Shown here piece by piece: positions 30,122 to 41,001 of a stretch of DNA of 64,000 nucleotides. The stretch covers positions 248,001-312,000 of the forward strand of contig CANJKZ010000768.1 of the NCBI GenBank assembly GCA_947471745.1, given 5' to 3'. This DNA is from Closterium sp. Naga37s-1. Its lineage: Eukaryota; Streptophyta; Zygnematophyceae; Desmidiales; Closteriaceae. Each line of letters opens with the position of its first letter. The first letter of the stretch is position 1. The notes under the pieces were generated by a model that was not told where the DNA came from, made no database searches, and worked only from the letters and a program-made list of their open reading frames with translations. The position numbers and the translations under genes are program-made.

Positions 30122-33100
30122 TCAGTCGAATCGCAAACATCTGCTCTGCCCAAACTCAACGCCGTCCCTTTCACGTTTGATGACGGGCAAACGCACGTCA
30201 TGTACAAGCCCTCGCGACTCAGGAAGATTCGGAAAGTTGATAGCGAGTGGTTGGGATGCTCCAACCTCCCACTTGCATCCTCGATTTCCGATGTGAAAGT
30301 AGTGTAGCACCTGGTGCAGAGCATCAACAGTCCTGGTTGCAACTTGCTTGTATCTGTGGCTGCAGCGTGCATTCCAGATGGTTTTGGCAACTGCACCAAC
30401 CAGCAAGCTCCACGGCGCCACGTGTCCGGCTTCAGATGGTAGCGGAAAAAAGGGTTAGTTCCGGCGGGGAGGAAACACCCAGATGCGCCCTGGCAGTACG
30501 TTGTAGCGCCTCGATGATGGGTTTCGCTACCCCGCATTCGAAAAATAGGTGCGGCAGAGTTTCGACTGCTCCTGAGTTACAGCCGTAGCAGATTCCTTTG
30601 TCTCGAGCAAAGCTAAAACGGGAGCCAGAGGGAAGCGCCAACGTGTAGAGACGGAATAACACGTCCCGTTGCGATGATGGTTGCTCAGAGAGGAAAACGT
30701 GGGTGTAGTCTGGTATGAGGAAAGGGCCTGGGGCTGGGAGAAGATTTGCCCATCTGTGAGGATGCGTGAGTTCTTGTGGCGAGTATGTGAGGTTGCGGAT
30801 GCCAGCTAGCGAGGGGAAACAGTCGTTAAGAATCGGCAAGTGTGCCGCCAAGCCGGCGCCCGAGCAAAAGGTCCCGCCGATCCAGCGATCGTAAACGTAG
30901 ATAGGGGTTGTTTCGTGCACCGTCGAAAGCCTCCGCTCAACTGCTACCTTCTCTATTCTTCCTGTAGGCGCCACATCAAACACATTAGCGTAGAACGTAT
31001 GGTCGGGCAGGATGACATCTACTTCGAAGGCAACCCGGGGCGGGGCGTGCTTTTTTGCCGCCAGTAGTACCCAATCTCCTGCTACGAGGGGAACGAGGCT
31101 GTGGGAAGTGGACAGGGCAGCCCACCACTCTGGCGGCATCGCGTCGTAGATGGCTTTGATAATTCTGCGGCTGCAGGGGTACTGCTTGGGGGGGTACTTG
31201 GCCTTGATTTCAGCTTTGGAGAGCCGACGAGCGCCATATGCATCGCGTATGACCAGGTGCCCAACGCGAACTTCCTCGTGGAGAAGGAAGGCTTCCTCTT
31301 GAATTCGACCGAAAGGTCGTTTATCCTTGTTGAGGATCTCCCTATTGAACGGGACGGGTTCTGCTAGAATGCACCAAAACTCTGGTCGGGGTGGGGAGAT
31401 TTTGAGGGAGAGTTCGGCAAGACTGGTTACTTCTTCACGAAAACGGATAGGGACAGCCTGAGGAAGGGCTGCGGCATAATCGGCATGTAGGAGAAAGCCG
31501 TGCAGCCCGAAGGGGATAGGGACACAGGACCTAGCGATGGAGGCGCAGGGGAAAGGGGAGAAGCGGCGAAACGCCCTTTGCACATTGAGCGCAAGGATTT
31601 GTGAGGAAGGTTTGATCGCACCTACCCCGCCATGTTCCACTTTGTTGTATAAGACAGCATGAGTGAGGAGGCGTGTCGTCCGTCCTTCAGAGCGATATTT
31701 GGAGGACGAAAGGAAGTTGCCTACCATCGTATCCAATGTTTTAACTGTGATGGGGGGGGGGGAGGTTGAAAACGCCCGGGGTAGGAAAGAACGGAATTGA
31801 GATGCTGTGAGGAGAGGCGATTGCGGCAGGAGACAGAAGCGTGAAGATTGGAAAGGAAGTTAGATGAGCGCTTGATTTTAGTGAGCGCATGCTCCCAGGT
31901 GACTTCCGTTGCTCCGGACCGACCCACAAAAATGCCCAATATCCGTTCAAATTCGGAGTCTTGCTTTAGCGGAATGTCACATGCGTGCGAGAGATCAGAT
32001 GGGCGAAGATTGAACGGGATGAGCGAGCACTTAGACCAATTCGGGTGTTCACAAGAGACAGATGCGAAGGACATGAGTGTGTGAGACGCTATTCGACATT
32101 CCTCATCCGAGTTCAGAAACAGTGTGACGTTGTCTGCGTAGCACGCCATTAGCCGGCTCTGCGTGCGGGAGACGGGGAAGCCGGGGAGGAAACAAGCGGC
32201 GTAGCGGTGAAAGACTTCAATTACGCAAAGGAAAAGGAGCGGGGCGAGAGGGCAACCCTGTCTTACACCGGAACGGACAGGGATGGGGGGGCCGCAGAGG
32301 TTATTAACCGATATCCGCGTAGATGTGTCGGAATTCATGAGCTTGACGCAGTGGATAAACCGAGGAGGAAGTCCCAAATGCGCTAGGCAGGAGAGCAGGA
32401 AATCCCGATCCGCCATATCATATGCCTTGCGTATATCAACAGTGAGAGCGAGGAGGGGAAGGGATTGAGTTGCGGCCCAGTCGAAAACATCAAGTGTGTC
32501 ATTTAGGGTGTCTCCAATCTTGCGGGACTTGATGAAGGCGGTCTGTGAGTGATTAATGAGGGAGGGGAGGAGGGGGTGGAGTCTCTTGGCCAGGCAGATG
32601 GCGAGAATCTTGTAATCAGCATTCATCAGCGTGATCGGACGCAAATTATCGACGACCGTGGAATCGCCTTTTTTGGGAATAAGCACTGTACAGCCCTGTA
32701 GCATGGACGGTGGCAAGCCGTTGTGAGCTTCTAGTAGGAGAGAGTGCAGGGCAGGGGCAAGGTGAGTGCGAAAAATCCGAAACAGCTCCCCAGGCAGGCC
32801 ATCGGGGCCCGGCGTTTTGCCTCTTGGTAGGGAAGCAATGGCTCTGGAGATTTCCGCCAGAGAGAAAGGAAGGGACAGGCGAGAGAAGGAAGTGGGGGGG
32901 AGCTGTGAGGGTGGGATGAGAGACCAAAAGGACGGGTCAGAGGAAATCTGTTGAGAACCATCGTATAGCTTCTGGAAAAAGGAGGTGCATATCCGACTCA
33001 TAGTGGGGAGGTCAGATGTGAGGTTACCGTCAGGGGAAAGCAGGGAGGAAATGAGGGACGCCTTTATTCGGGAATTGACTCCCACCAACAGGGAAGAAAT

Positions 33101-33383
33101 CCCCATTTCGCGCGGCCCTTCCACCTTAAGTTTGGCCTTCATAGCAAGTTCCGCGGAACGAGCTGCCTCGTATCTCTCGAACTGCAGAGTCGCGATACGT
33201 AGGCGTTCCTTGGCCACCGTATCGGTGGGGTTGACCGCCATGTGGACACGAAGCTGACAGGTGATATTGGAGAGATGAGCAGTGGTTTTCCTGATGCGAA
33301 TCTTCTCCTGGTTGGCAAAAGCCTTGAGTTTGTTGCACAGATCCAATTTCCAGCGGTCCCATTGGTCGCCTGACGGGCAGGAG
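30122..33383 (-). pseudogene. LINE (L1-type plant non-LTR) ORF2, 5'-truncated and mutated
   Basis: The reverse transcriptase reads GKTPGPDGLPGELFR, LRPITLMNADYKILA, VDIRKAYDMADRDFL (motif A) and SGVRQGCPLAPLLFL (motif B). The catalytic motif is CYADNVTLFLNS, where the usual YADD has become YADN, so polymerase activity is unlikely. Downstream there is a zf-RVT-like CYGCNSGAVETLPHLFFEC and a tail with LLVGAVAKTIWNARCSHRY. The frame shifts in a C run at about 31750 and again at about 30430. No endonuclease domain is present: the sequence stops at 33383, exactly where the LTR of the copia element begins. This is a dead, truncated copy. Confidence 0.9.
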
Positions 33384-33517
33384 TGTCAAACGTTATATCT
33401 ACTATACATGTTTAGGCTGTAGTGGGGTAGCCAATATGGGGTACAGCCCACTTTAGGGTTTCATATTTGTACCCAACTCTTCCATAGTTCAATCATCCCT
33501 GTTGCTAAATTCTAACA
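33384..33517 (+). repeat. 5' LTR of the copia element (134 bp)
   Basis: Begins TGTCAAACGTTATATC and ends ATTCTAACA. It is short for a copia LTR. Its identity to the 3' LTR is roughly 95 percent by eye. Confidence 0.93.
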
Positions 33518-33531
33518 TGGTTTCAGAGCAC
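33518..33531 (+). other. Primer-binding site of the copia element
   Basis: TGGTTTCAGAGCAC directly follows the 5' LTR. It resembles the plant copia site TGGTATCAGAGC, complementary to the 3' end of initiator Met tRNA. Confidence 0.8.
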
Positions 33532-33742
33532 TAGGTCCGTAGGACCGTTTTTTTCGGGCCCACCTACCGTTGCGGTTACCACGCTACCCCACGTATTGTC
33601 CTGAGCCTGCCTTGCCTTGTGACGTGCTGCGCTGCGCGCGCCGTCCTGCAGCCCTCGCGCTGCCTACTGCTGCCCTAGGCCAGCGCGCCACCCCTGCAGG
33701 CCCGTACGGCCCGCGCGCCGCCCCTACAGCCTCGTAAGGCCC

Positions 33743-34040
33743 GTGTGCTGCCCCTGCAGGCCCGTCAGGCCCGTTAGCCGCCCCTGCAGGCCCGCGAGCC
33801 GCCCCTGCAGGCCCGTCAGGCCAGAGCGCCGCCCCTACAGGCTCGTCAGGCCAGAGCGCCGCCCCTGCAGGCCCGTCAGGCCCGCCAGCCGTCCCTGCAG
33901 GCCCGTCAGGCCCGCTAGCCGCCTCTGCAGGCCCGTCAGGCCCGCGAGCCGCCCCTGCAGGCCCGTCAGGCCCGCCAGCCGTCCCTGCAGGCCCGTCAGG
34001 CCCGCTAGCCGCCTCTGCAGGCCCGTCAGGCCAGGTCGCC
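33743..34040 (+). repeat. 30-bp leader repeat, about ten copies
   Basis: The unit CCTGCAGGCCCGTCAGGCCC plus GCGAGCCG-like ends repeats about ten times in the copia leader. The left-edge copia element has a similarly GC-rich leader. A coding role is doubtful. Confidence 0.85.
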
Positions 34041-34187
34041 GCCCCGCGCGTCGCGCTCGCTGCCCGCGCGTCGCGCTGCAGCCCCGCGCGTCGCGCTGCA
34101 GCCCTGCGCGTCGCGCCCGCTGCCCGCGCGTCGCGCTGCAGCCCCGCGCGCCGCGCCCGCAGCTCGCGCAGCGCGCTGCAGCCTCGC

Positions 34188-37100
34188 GTGCCGCGGCTGC
34201 CCCTGGACGCCGCCCTGCAGCAGCTGCCACCGTCGCTCCTGCAGCAGCTGCCACGGAGCGCCCTGCCACAGTCGTGGCCCTACCCAGCAGCAGCTGCCGC
34301 GGAGCCTTCTGCCGCCGTCGCGGCCCTGCGCTGCAGCAGCTGTCGCGGAGCCTCCTGTCGCGGTCGCGTCCCTGCCCTGCAGCAGCTGCCGCGGAGCCTC
34401 CTGCCGCGTTCGCGGCCCCGCCCTGCAGCAGCTGCCGCGGAGCCTTCTGCCGCCGTTGCGGCCCCGCCCTGCAGCTGTCACGGCCCCGCCCTGCAGCAGC
34501 TGTCGCGGACCTGCCCTACCGCCGACGCGGCCCTCCTCTGCCGCAGCTGTAGCGGCCCCGCCGTCGCCGCCGTCGTGCGCCTGCCCTTCCCGCCACTGGT
34601 GAGCACCTACCTTGTTCGTGCGCTGCCGCCTGCCTGCCTGCCTGCCGGCCTGCCTGCCTGCCGCGCCTGCCCTGCACGCGGTGCTGCTGCTACTACTGCT
34701 ATTGCTACTGCTACTGCTACTGCTGCTACTGACGGTGGCCAGATGCAGCTCCAGCGACGTCCGCGTGAGTCCCTCACGCCCCAGCAGCTTAGTGAGTGGT
34801 ACGCTAGTTGGGGTTGTCGCGGTAGCCGTCGTAGCTGTCGCCCTGGAGCTGGTCAGTTGGGAGAGTCTGGCAGTGGCCAGCTGCAGCTGCAGCGGCGTCC
34901 ACGCGAGACACTTACGTCCCAGCAGCTTCACGAGTGGTACGTTCAGAGTAGAGGGTTTCCGAGTACCGTTCGCTGCCCGTACGTCATTCGCACTGGTGCT
35001 CGGACTGGTCAGGCTTGCGGGACGCTCGGTCACACAGAGTCCTGCTGCTTCGCCCGTCTGAGCGACGCCTGGCGTACCGAGTTTGGCGACGAGGCTGAGA
35101 TCCCCGACTGGGTGGAGCTGCTTGGGCAGAGGGTAGATATCTTTGCTCTTGACTATGATGCTATTCTCGCTGCCATGTATGCATTGCCTACTAGTGCTGA
35201 CCGTGCCTGTTACCTATGCGTACTGCCTGACCCAGGTATAGAGCCTGCTGCTCTAGGTGCTGGTGAGGCTGCTGCTCTAGGGGCTAGTGTGTCTCCTGCT
35301 CTAGGTACGGGTGAGACTGCTGCTCCAGGTGCTGGTGAGTCTGCTCTCTCTGGTACTGCGCCTGCTCAGGCCTTGTACACCTTCACACTTGACTCTGGTG
35401 CTTCTCGGTCCTTCTTTCGCGACAGCACCACCCTCACGCCGCTCAGTCGGCCGGTTCCAGTCTCTCTGGCAGACCCCTCTGGGGGTCCAGTCCGTGCGAC
35501 CTCTTCCACTGTCCTCCCTTGTCCTGCTGTCCCGTCCGGCACACTGTCGGGTCTTCACCTCCCCTCGTTCTCTACAAACTTGGTGGCGGGTTCTGCGCTC
35601 CAGGACGCGGGTGTTCACCAGTTCACCCCTGCCTACGAGCGTGTGACACACTGCACGTGTGCTCAGACGGGTCGTCACCTGGCTACCTTCACTCGGCAGC
35701 CGGGGTCGGGCCTGTACACACTGACCACTAAGTCACCTCAGGTAGCTGCGTCTGCGTCTGTGTCAGGTCAGTTGTCGGCCCCCTGCTCGTGTCGTGCCTT
35801 GTCGCACCAGATCCTCCTTTGGCACCACCGCCTTGGTCACCCCTCGGTGCAGCGCCTTCGCAGCATGCACCGCCGTGTCCTTGTCTCTGGTCTTCCCAGG
35901 GTTCTCCCTCCCCTCCCACCCTCGCCTGCTCCTCCCTGTCTTCCATGTGTCGAGGGGCGGCAGCACGCCGCTCCTCACTCCTCCTCGTTCCCTCCCACAG
36001 AGGCTCCCCTGCAGACTCTCCACCTGGACGTGTGGGGCCCAGCCCGCGTCCGTGGACAGGGCCACGAGCGGTACTTCCTGCTGGTCGTCGACGACTACAC
36101 GCGTTACACCACGGTCTTCCCCTTGCGCACCAAGGGTGAGGTCCCTGATGTTTTGATCCCCTGGATCCGCGCTGCTCGTCTCCAGCTCCGCGAGCGGTTC
36201 GGGACGGAGTTTCTCGTCCTGCGTCTGCACTCTGACAGAGGTGGTGAGTTTTCCTCCGACCTCTTGGCAGCCTTCTGTGAGGAGCACGGCATCACCCAGT
36301 CGTTCACGCTTCCGGCCTCTCCGCATCAGAATGGGGTTGCTGAGCGCCGCATTGGCTTAGTCATGGAGGTCGCTCGTACCTCCATGATCCATGCGGCTGC
36401 CCCCCATTTTCTGTGGCCATTTGCGGTCCGGTACGCCGCGCATCAGCTCAACCTCTGGCCCCGTGTCTCCTTGCCGGAGACCTCGCCCACACTGCTGTGG
36501 ACGGGGAAGGTTGGCGATGCGTCGCGTTTCCGGGTCTGGGGTGCTCGTGCCTTTGTCCGCGATACCACCGCGGACAAGCTCTCCGCCCGCGCTGTTCCCT
36601 GTGTCTTCCTTGGCTTTGTCCCAGACGCGCCTGGTTGGCAGTTTTACCACCCCACCTCGCGCCGTGTCTTCCCCTCTCAGGACGTCACGTTCGACGAGTC
36701 GGTTCCCTTTTACCGTCTTTTCCCCTACCGCACTGCCCCTCTCCCCTCCCCGCCGCTCTTCCTCGCTCCAGGTGCTCCCCAGGTAAACCCCCTCCCCACT
36801 CCCGGTCCTGCTCCTTCAGGTGTGTCTCAGGTAGACCCTCCTCCCTTGACTGCGCCGATTGAGGTCACTGGTGACTCAGGTCCTGCTGAGGGTGGTCCTG
36901 CTCGGGGTGCTTCTTCTGGGGGTGCTGAGCCTGGGGGTGCGGAGCCTGGGGGTGCTGAGCCTGGGGGTGCGGAGCCTGGGGGTGCTGAGCCTGGAGGTGC
37001 GGAGCCTGGGGGTGCGGAGTCTGGAGCTGCTGAGGGTGCTGAAGCTGGGGGTTCTGGAGCTGCTGCGGGTGCTAGCGCTGGAGGTTCTGGAGCTGCTGCA

Positions 37101-40043
37101 GGTGCTGGCGCTGGAGGTTCTGGAGCTGCTGCGGGTGCTGGCGCTGGAGGTTCTGGAGCTGCTACGGGTGCTGGCGCTGGAGGTTCTGGAGCTGCTGCGG
37201 GTGCTGGCGCTGGAGGTTCTGGAGCTGCTGCGGGTGCTGGCGCTGGAGGTTATGGAGCTGCTGCGGGTGCTGGCGCTGGAGGTTCTGGAGCTACTGCGGG
37301 TGCTGGCGCTGGAGGTTCTGGAGCTGCTGCGGGTGCTGGCGCTGAGGGTTCTGAGTCTGCTGTTGTGCGGTCTCCCGGGAGTAGCCGCCTTCGTCCACGT
37401 GTGCCTCTCACCTCACAGCAGCTGCACGACTGGTACGGTCGCCGTCAGGGTCGCGCTTCTGGAGCTCGGGGCTCTGCCACTGGAGGTGTTTCTGCTGTCG
37501 TCACTGGAGCTGGGAGTGGTGCTGGTCCCGGAGGTGCTCGTACTGGAGGTACTGGAGCTGCTGGGGCTGGAGGTGCTGCTGAGCCTGAGGGTGCTGCTGC
37601 TAGAGACCCTGGGTTTGGGGGTGCTGCTGCTGGAGACACTGAGGCTGGAGACCCTGGGACTGGAGGTGCTGGTTCTGGGGGTGCTGCTGTTGGTGGAGCT
37701 GGTCCTGGAGGAGCTGGCGCTAAGGGTTCTGGAGCTGCTGGAGGTGCTGGAGCTGCTGGGGGTGCTGGAGCTGCTGGTTCTGGTGGCACTGCACAGCCGC
37801 GCCTGTTCTTCGCTCCACCGTCTCCGTCGTCTCAGCCACCGCCTGACTCTGTGCTTTGCCAGGTTCTTAGTCTCCCTTCGTCTACTGGTCTTCCGTTACA
37901 GCCTGGCTCACCGCTGCCTGCTCCTTCTCCTTACACTGAGCAGACAGGGGGTTTTACTGAGCGTCGTGAGCCTGCGTCGCGTCCTGTCTCGCCTGTCCGT
38001 TCTAGTAGTTCCGGTCGTCGTGTTCCTCGTTCCCGTCAGCCGACTGACCCCGGCACCCACCTCGTAGTTCGTCGTCTTTCCTCTCCTCCGCAGCGTGTCC
38101 CCCTGCCGTCCCCTCCTGCGTCTTCTCTGCCTACCGTTCCTGAGCCTGAGTCTGACCGCACCCGTGATGCTCACCCTACTGTCACGCGTCTGCTAGCCAC
38201 AGTTGTCACTGACCCGTCGTTTGAGTCTGTTGTTGCGTCTGCCTTTGTTGCTGAGCTTGTTGACTTTGCTGCTGCCTGTCGTCTAGACTACGCCGCTAGT
38301 CTTGTTGCTGAGTCTGAGTCTGTCTGTCCTCCGTCCATCGGGGGTGAGTGTGCTATTGGCACGGACGTCCTTGAGGACAGGCAGGAGGACCTTGAGTGTC
38401 TTGCAGCCGCTGCGCCTCACCTCGTGTCCATGCTGCTTGCCCCTGAGGTAGACCCGGATGCTCCAGACATCCCGACCCCGCGCTCTTACGCTGAGGCGAT
38501 CGCGGGTGAGTACTCCTCTCAGTGGCAGACAGCCATGGACGCAGAGATGGCATCCTGGAAGTCCACAGGCACTTACGTTGACGAGGTTCCCCCTCCTGGG
38601 GCGAACATCGTCAGTGGCATGTGGATTTTCAGGGTGAAGCGGCCGCCAGGTTCTCCGCCTGTCTTCAAGGCTCGTTACGTTGCTCGAGGTTTCGGTCAGC
38701 GAGAGGGAGTTGACTTCTTTCAGACCTTCTCGCCCACCCCGAAGATGACCACTCTTCGGGTGCTGCTGCACGTTGCCGCTCAGCGTGACTACGAGCTTCA
38801 CTCTCTTGACTTCAGCACAGCTTTTTTACAGGGCAGCCTGCACGAGGAGATCTGGCTGCGCCGCCCACCTGGCTTCACTGGGTCGTTCCCTCCTGGTACC
38901 CAGTGGAGCCTCCGGCGGCCAGTCTACGGTCTCCGCCAGGCACCACGTGAGTGGCACGACACACTGAGGACTACACTTGCGGCTCTTGGGTTTGCTCCGT
39001 CGACTGCTGACCCGTCGCTGTTTCTGCGCACCGACACTTCCCTACCGCCATTCTACATCCTCGTGTACGTCGACGACTTGGTCTTTGCCACTGCTGACAC
39101 TGAGGCTCTCGCCTTGGTGAAGTCGGAGCTGCAGAAGAGACACACGTGCACAGACCTGGGTGAGCTGCGCAGTTACCTTGGCTTGCAGATCACCCGGGAC
39201 AGAGCACGCCGCACCATCACACTGACTCAGTCACACATGGTGCAGCAGGTTCTTCAGCGCTTCGGCTTCACCTGGTCCTCGCCATAGCACAATCCTCTGG
39301 CTACAGGTTACTCGATCTCAGCTCCACCTTCGTACGAGTCCGTAGAGCCAAGTGGTCCTTACCCAGAGCTAGTGGGCTGCCTCATGTACCTGATGACCTG
39401 CACTCGTCCTGACCTTGCGTACCCTCTTGGCCTTCTGGCTCGCTACGTGGCTCCTGGTAGGCACCGAAAGGTGCACATGGATGCTGCTAAGAGGGTACTG
39501 CGCTACTTGTGCAGTACATCGGGCATGGGGCTGGTGCTTGGAGGACGGGATGACGTTGTCCTCACTGGGCACTCGGACGCTTCTTAGGTTGACGACCTGG
39601 CTACGTAGCGGTCGTCACAGGGTTACACCTTCAGCCTTGGCTCTGGCTCTATTTCTTGGCGGTCTACACGCTCGTCCTCTGTTCTCGGCTCCAATTGTGA
39701 GGCTGAGATCTACGCCACAGACATGGCTGCACAGGAGCTCCGCTGGCTCACCTACCTGCTGACCGACCCGGGAGAGCAGCCTCGTTCTCCTCCAGTGCTG
39801 TACGTAAACAACAAGGCCGCCATTGCATTGTGTCAGGAGCACAGACTGGAGCACAGAACGAAACACATCGCTCTGCGTTACTTCCTGGCTCGAGAATTGC
39901 AGCAGCGTGGTCAGCTTCGTCTCGCTCACGTGGCCACTCGGGCCAACACTGCTGATATATTCACCAAGGCACTTCCGTCTGGTGATCATCAGCATTTCTG
40001 CACTTTGTTAGGCCTTGTGCCCACATTTCCTCACTTGCTGTAG
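34188..40043 (+). pseudogene. Copia gag-pol region
   Basis: The recognisable parts, in order, are: LTSQQLHEWYVQSRG with a Cys/His knuckle (CGTLGHTESCCF) near 34.95 kb; protease DSGAS near 35.39 kb; a GAG-pre-integrase block with WHHRLGHPS near 35.82 kb; an integrase core with HLDVWGPARV, HSDRGGEF and ASPHQNGVAERRIG (36.0-36.4 kb); a low-complexity Gly/Ala linker (36.9-37.4 kb); copia reverse transcriptase with LVYVDDLVF (38.5-39.28 kb); and an RNase H region ending near 40043. It is treated as a fossil with a few breaks. Domain order (integrase before RT) is diagnostic of Ty1/copia. Confidence 0.9.
36920..37360 (+). repeat. Coding minisatellites in the copia linker (15 and 33 bp)
   Basis: First come 15-bp units encoding GGAEP, then about nine 33-bp units encoding GAGAGGSGAAA. 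Both keep the frame. They lie between the integrase and reverse transcriptase parts. Confidence 0.88.
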
Positions 40044-40257
40044 ACTTTGCTTGTACTGTGATCTATATATATACCTGCATGCATGCTCTGCTAGGTAGAG
40101 ATCACTATGCTGTTATTGTTGCATATATACCTCTGCATGTGAACTGGCCTTGTGGCCCTCTGCTTGTGCTCAGTGTGTGTGGTGACGTTGTGATCCACCC
40201 TGAGCTTGCTTTGCTTCTCTTGACTGGTCTTGTGACCCCTTGTTCTCCCCCACTTTG

Positions 40258-40269
40258 CCTATGGGGGTG
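40258..40269 (+). other. Polypurine tract of the copia element
   Basis: CCTATGGGGGTG lies immediately before the 3' LTR. This is the expected position and composition for second-strand priming. Confidence 0.7.
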
Positions 40270-40399
40270 TGTCAAACGTTATATCTACTATGCATGTTTA
40301 GGCTGTAGTGGGGTAGCCAATATGGGGTACAACCCACTTTAGGGTTTCATATTTGTACCCAACTCTTCCATAGTTCATTCCTGCTGCTAGATTCTAACA
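40270..40399 (+). repeat. 3' LTR of the copia element (130 bp)
   Basis: Begins TGTCAAACGTTATATC and ends ATTCTAACA, matching the 5' LTR. The sequence after it belongs to the Cache-domain gene remnant. Confidence 0.93.
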
Positions 40400-41001
40400 C
40401 CTGGTGGTAAACGGGAGCTGCAACATCAATGAGCAGCGTATGATTGTTCCCCGTGTATGGAATCCCGGACCACACTGACGTGTTTCGGTTCCTGACACTC
40501 AGAGCTCGTCCATGCAAGCGTTTCGGCAGTGGTTTCACATCGGCTGGATGCGTGCTGAAGAACAGAAGTCCGCCATCATCGCTGTAAGCTCCTAAGGACA
40601 TGACACTAGCTGCACTCATTACGGCAGAGTTAAGATCCTCGGTGCCCTCTTTGACGTTACTCCTTGTAAGTTTCACCTCCCCTTGCATGTGTTTTAGAAG
40701 CAAGATGAAATGACAACACGAGATGCGATCAGTTTCACCGTGTCCTGATTTCCCGTGATGTAGCTGAGGATCTGCCAGATCACAGCACGGCATTAGAATA
40801 ACAAACACCAGTTGCAGCGGGTGTAAGCTTAAGAAACCAGTCATTCATAGAGGTGTACCTGTTCTTGCCAAAGGCTAGCAACGATGGCGGGAATCACCGA
40901 ACAGATCAGAACCAGAGCACCCACGAAAAAGGTCAGCTTCACCCAGATTTTTGGCTGAAACCTACGCCGTGGCACGCGAGGTGGACTTTGAACCACGCCA
41001 T
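40400..41001 (-). pseudogene. Broken membrane receptor gene with Cache-like sensor domain
   Basis: An exon at 40859-41001 has a tttttgcag acceptor and a gtacac donor. It encodes a basic segment (RVPRRRFQPK) followed by one membrane helix (LTFFVGALVLICSVIPAIVA). The next stretch reads ILSYITGNQDTVKLIASRVV. It then continues in another frame from about 40700 (LLKHMQGEVKLTRSNVKEG) into GLLFFSTHP, RALSVRNRNTSVWSGIPY and LLIDVAAPVYHQ, the last resembling the end of a Cache domain. The frame change suggests decay. The sequence is cut at 40400 by the copia LTR. Cache domains sense small ligands outside the cell in histidine-kinase or cyclase receptors; no output domain is visible here. Confidence 0.55.

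Larger units (their letters stand above)
33384..40399 (+). mobile_element. Ty1/copia LTR retrotransposon with two LTRs
   Basis: A fossil element of about 7.0 kb. In order it has a 5' LTR, primer-binding site, GC-rich leader with tandem repeats, a zinc-knuckle-like end of gag, aspartic protease (DSGAS), integrase, a Gly/Ala-repeat linker, reverse transcriptase (YVDD), RNase H, polypurine tract and 3' LTR. No capsid-like gag segment comparable to that of the left-edge element was recognised, so it looks incomplete. The coding part appears to carry a small number of breaks (about two or three) near its 3' end. The LTRs differ by about five substitutions and one short indel over 130 bp, so it is fairly young but not newly inserted. 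The bases flanking the two LTRs do not match, so no target-site duplication is visible. Confidence 0.92.

Noticed and set aside
33743-34552. Pro/Arg/Cys-rich plus-strand protein
   Set aside because: Compositional frame over the GC-rich 30-bp leader repeats of the copia element.
36859-38067. 402-residue Leu-rich open frame
   Set aside because: An out-of-frame reading of the Gly/Ala linker repeats in the copia element.
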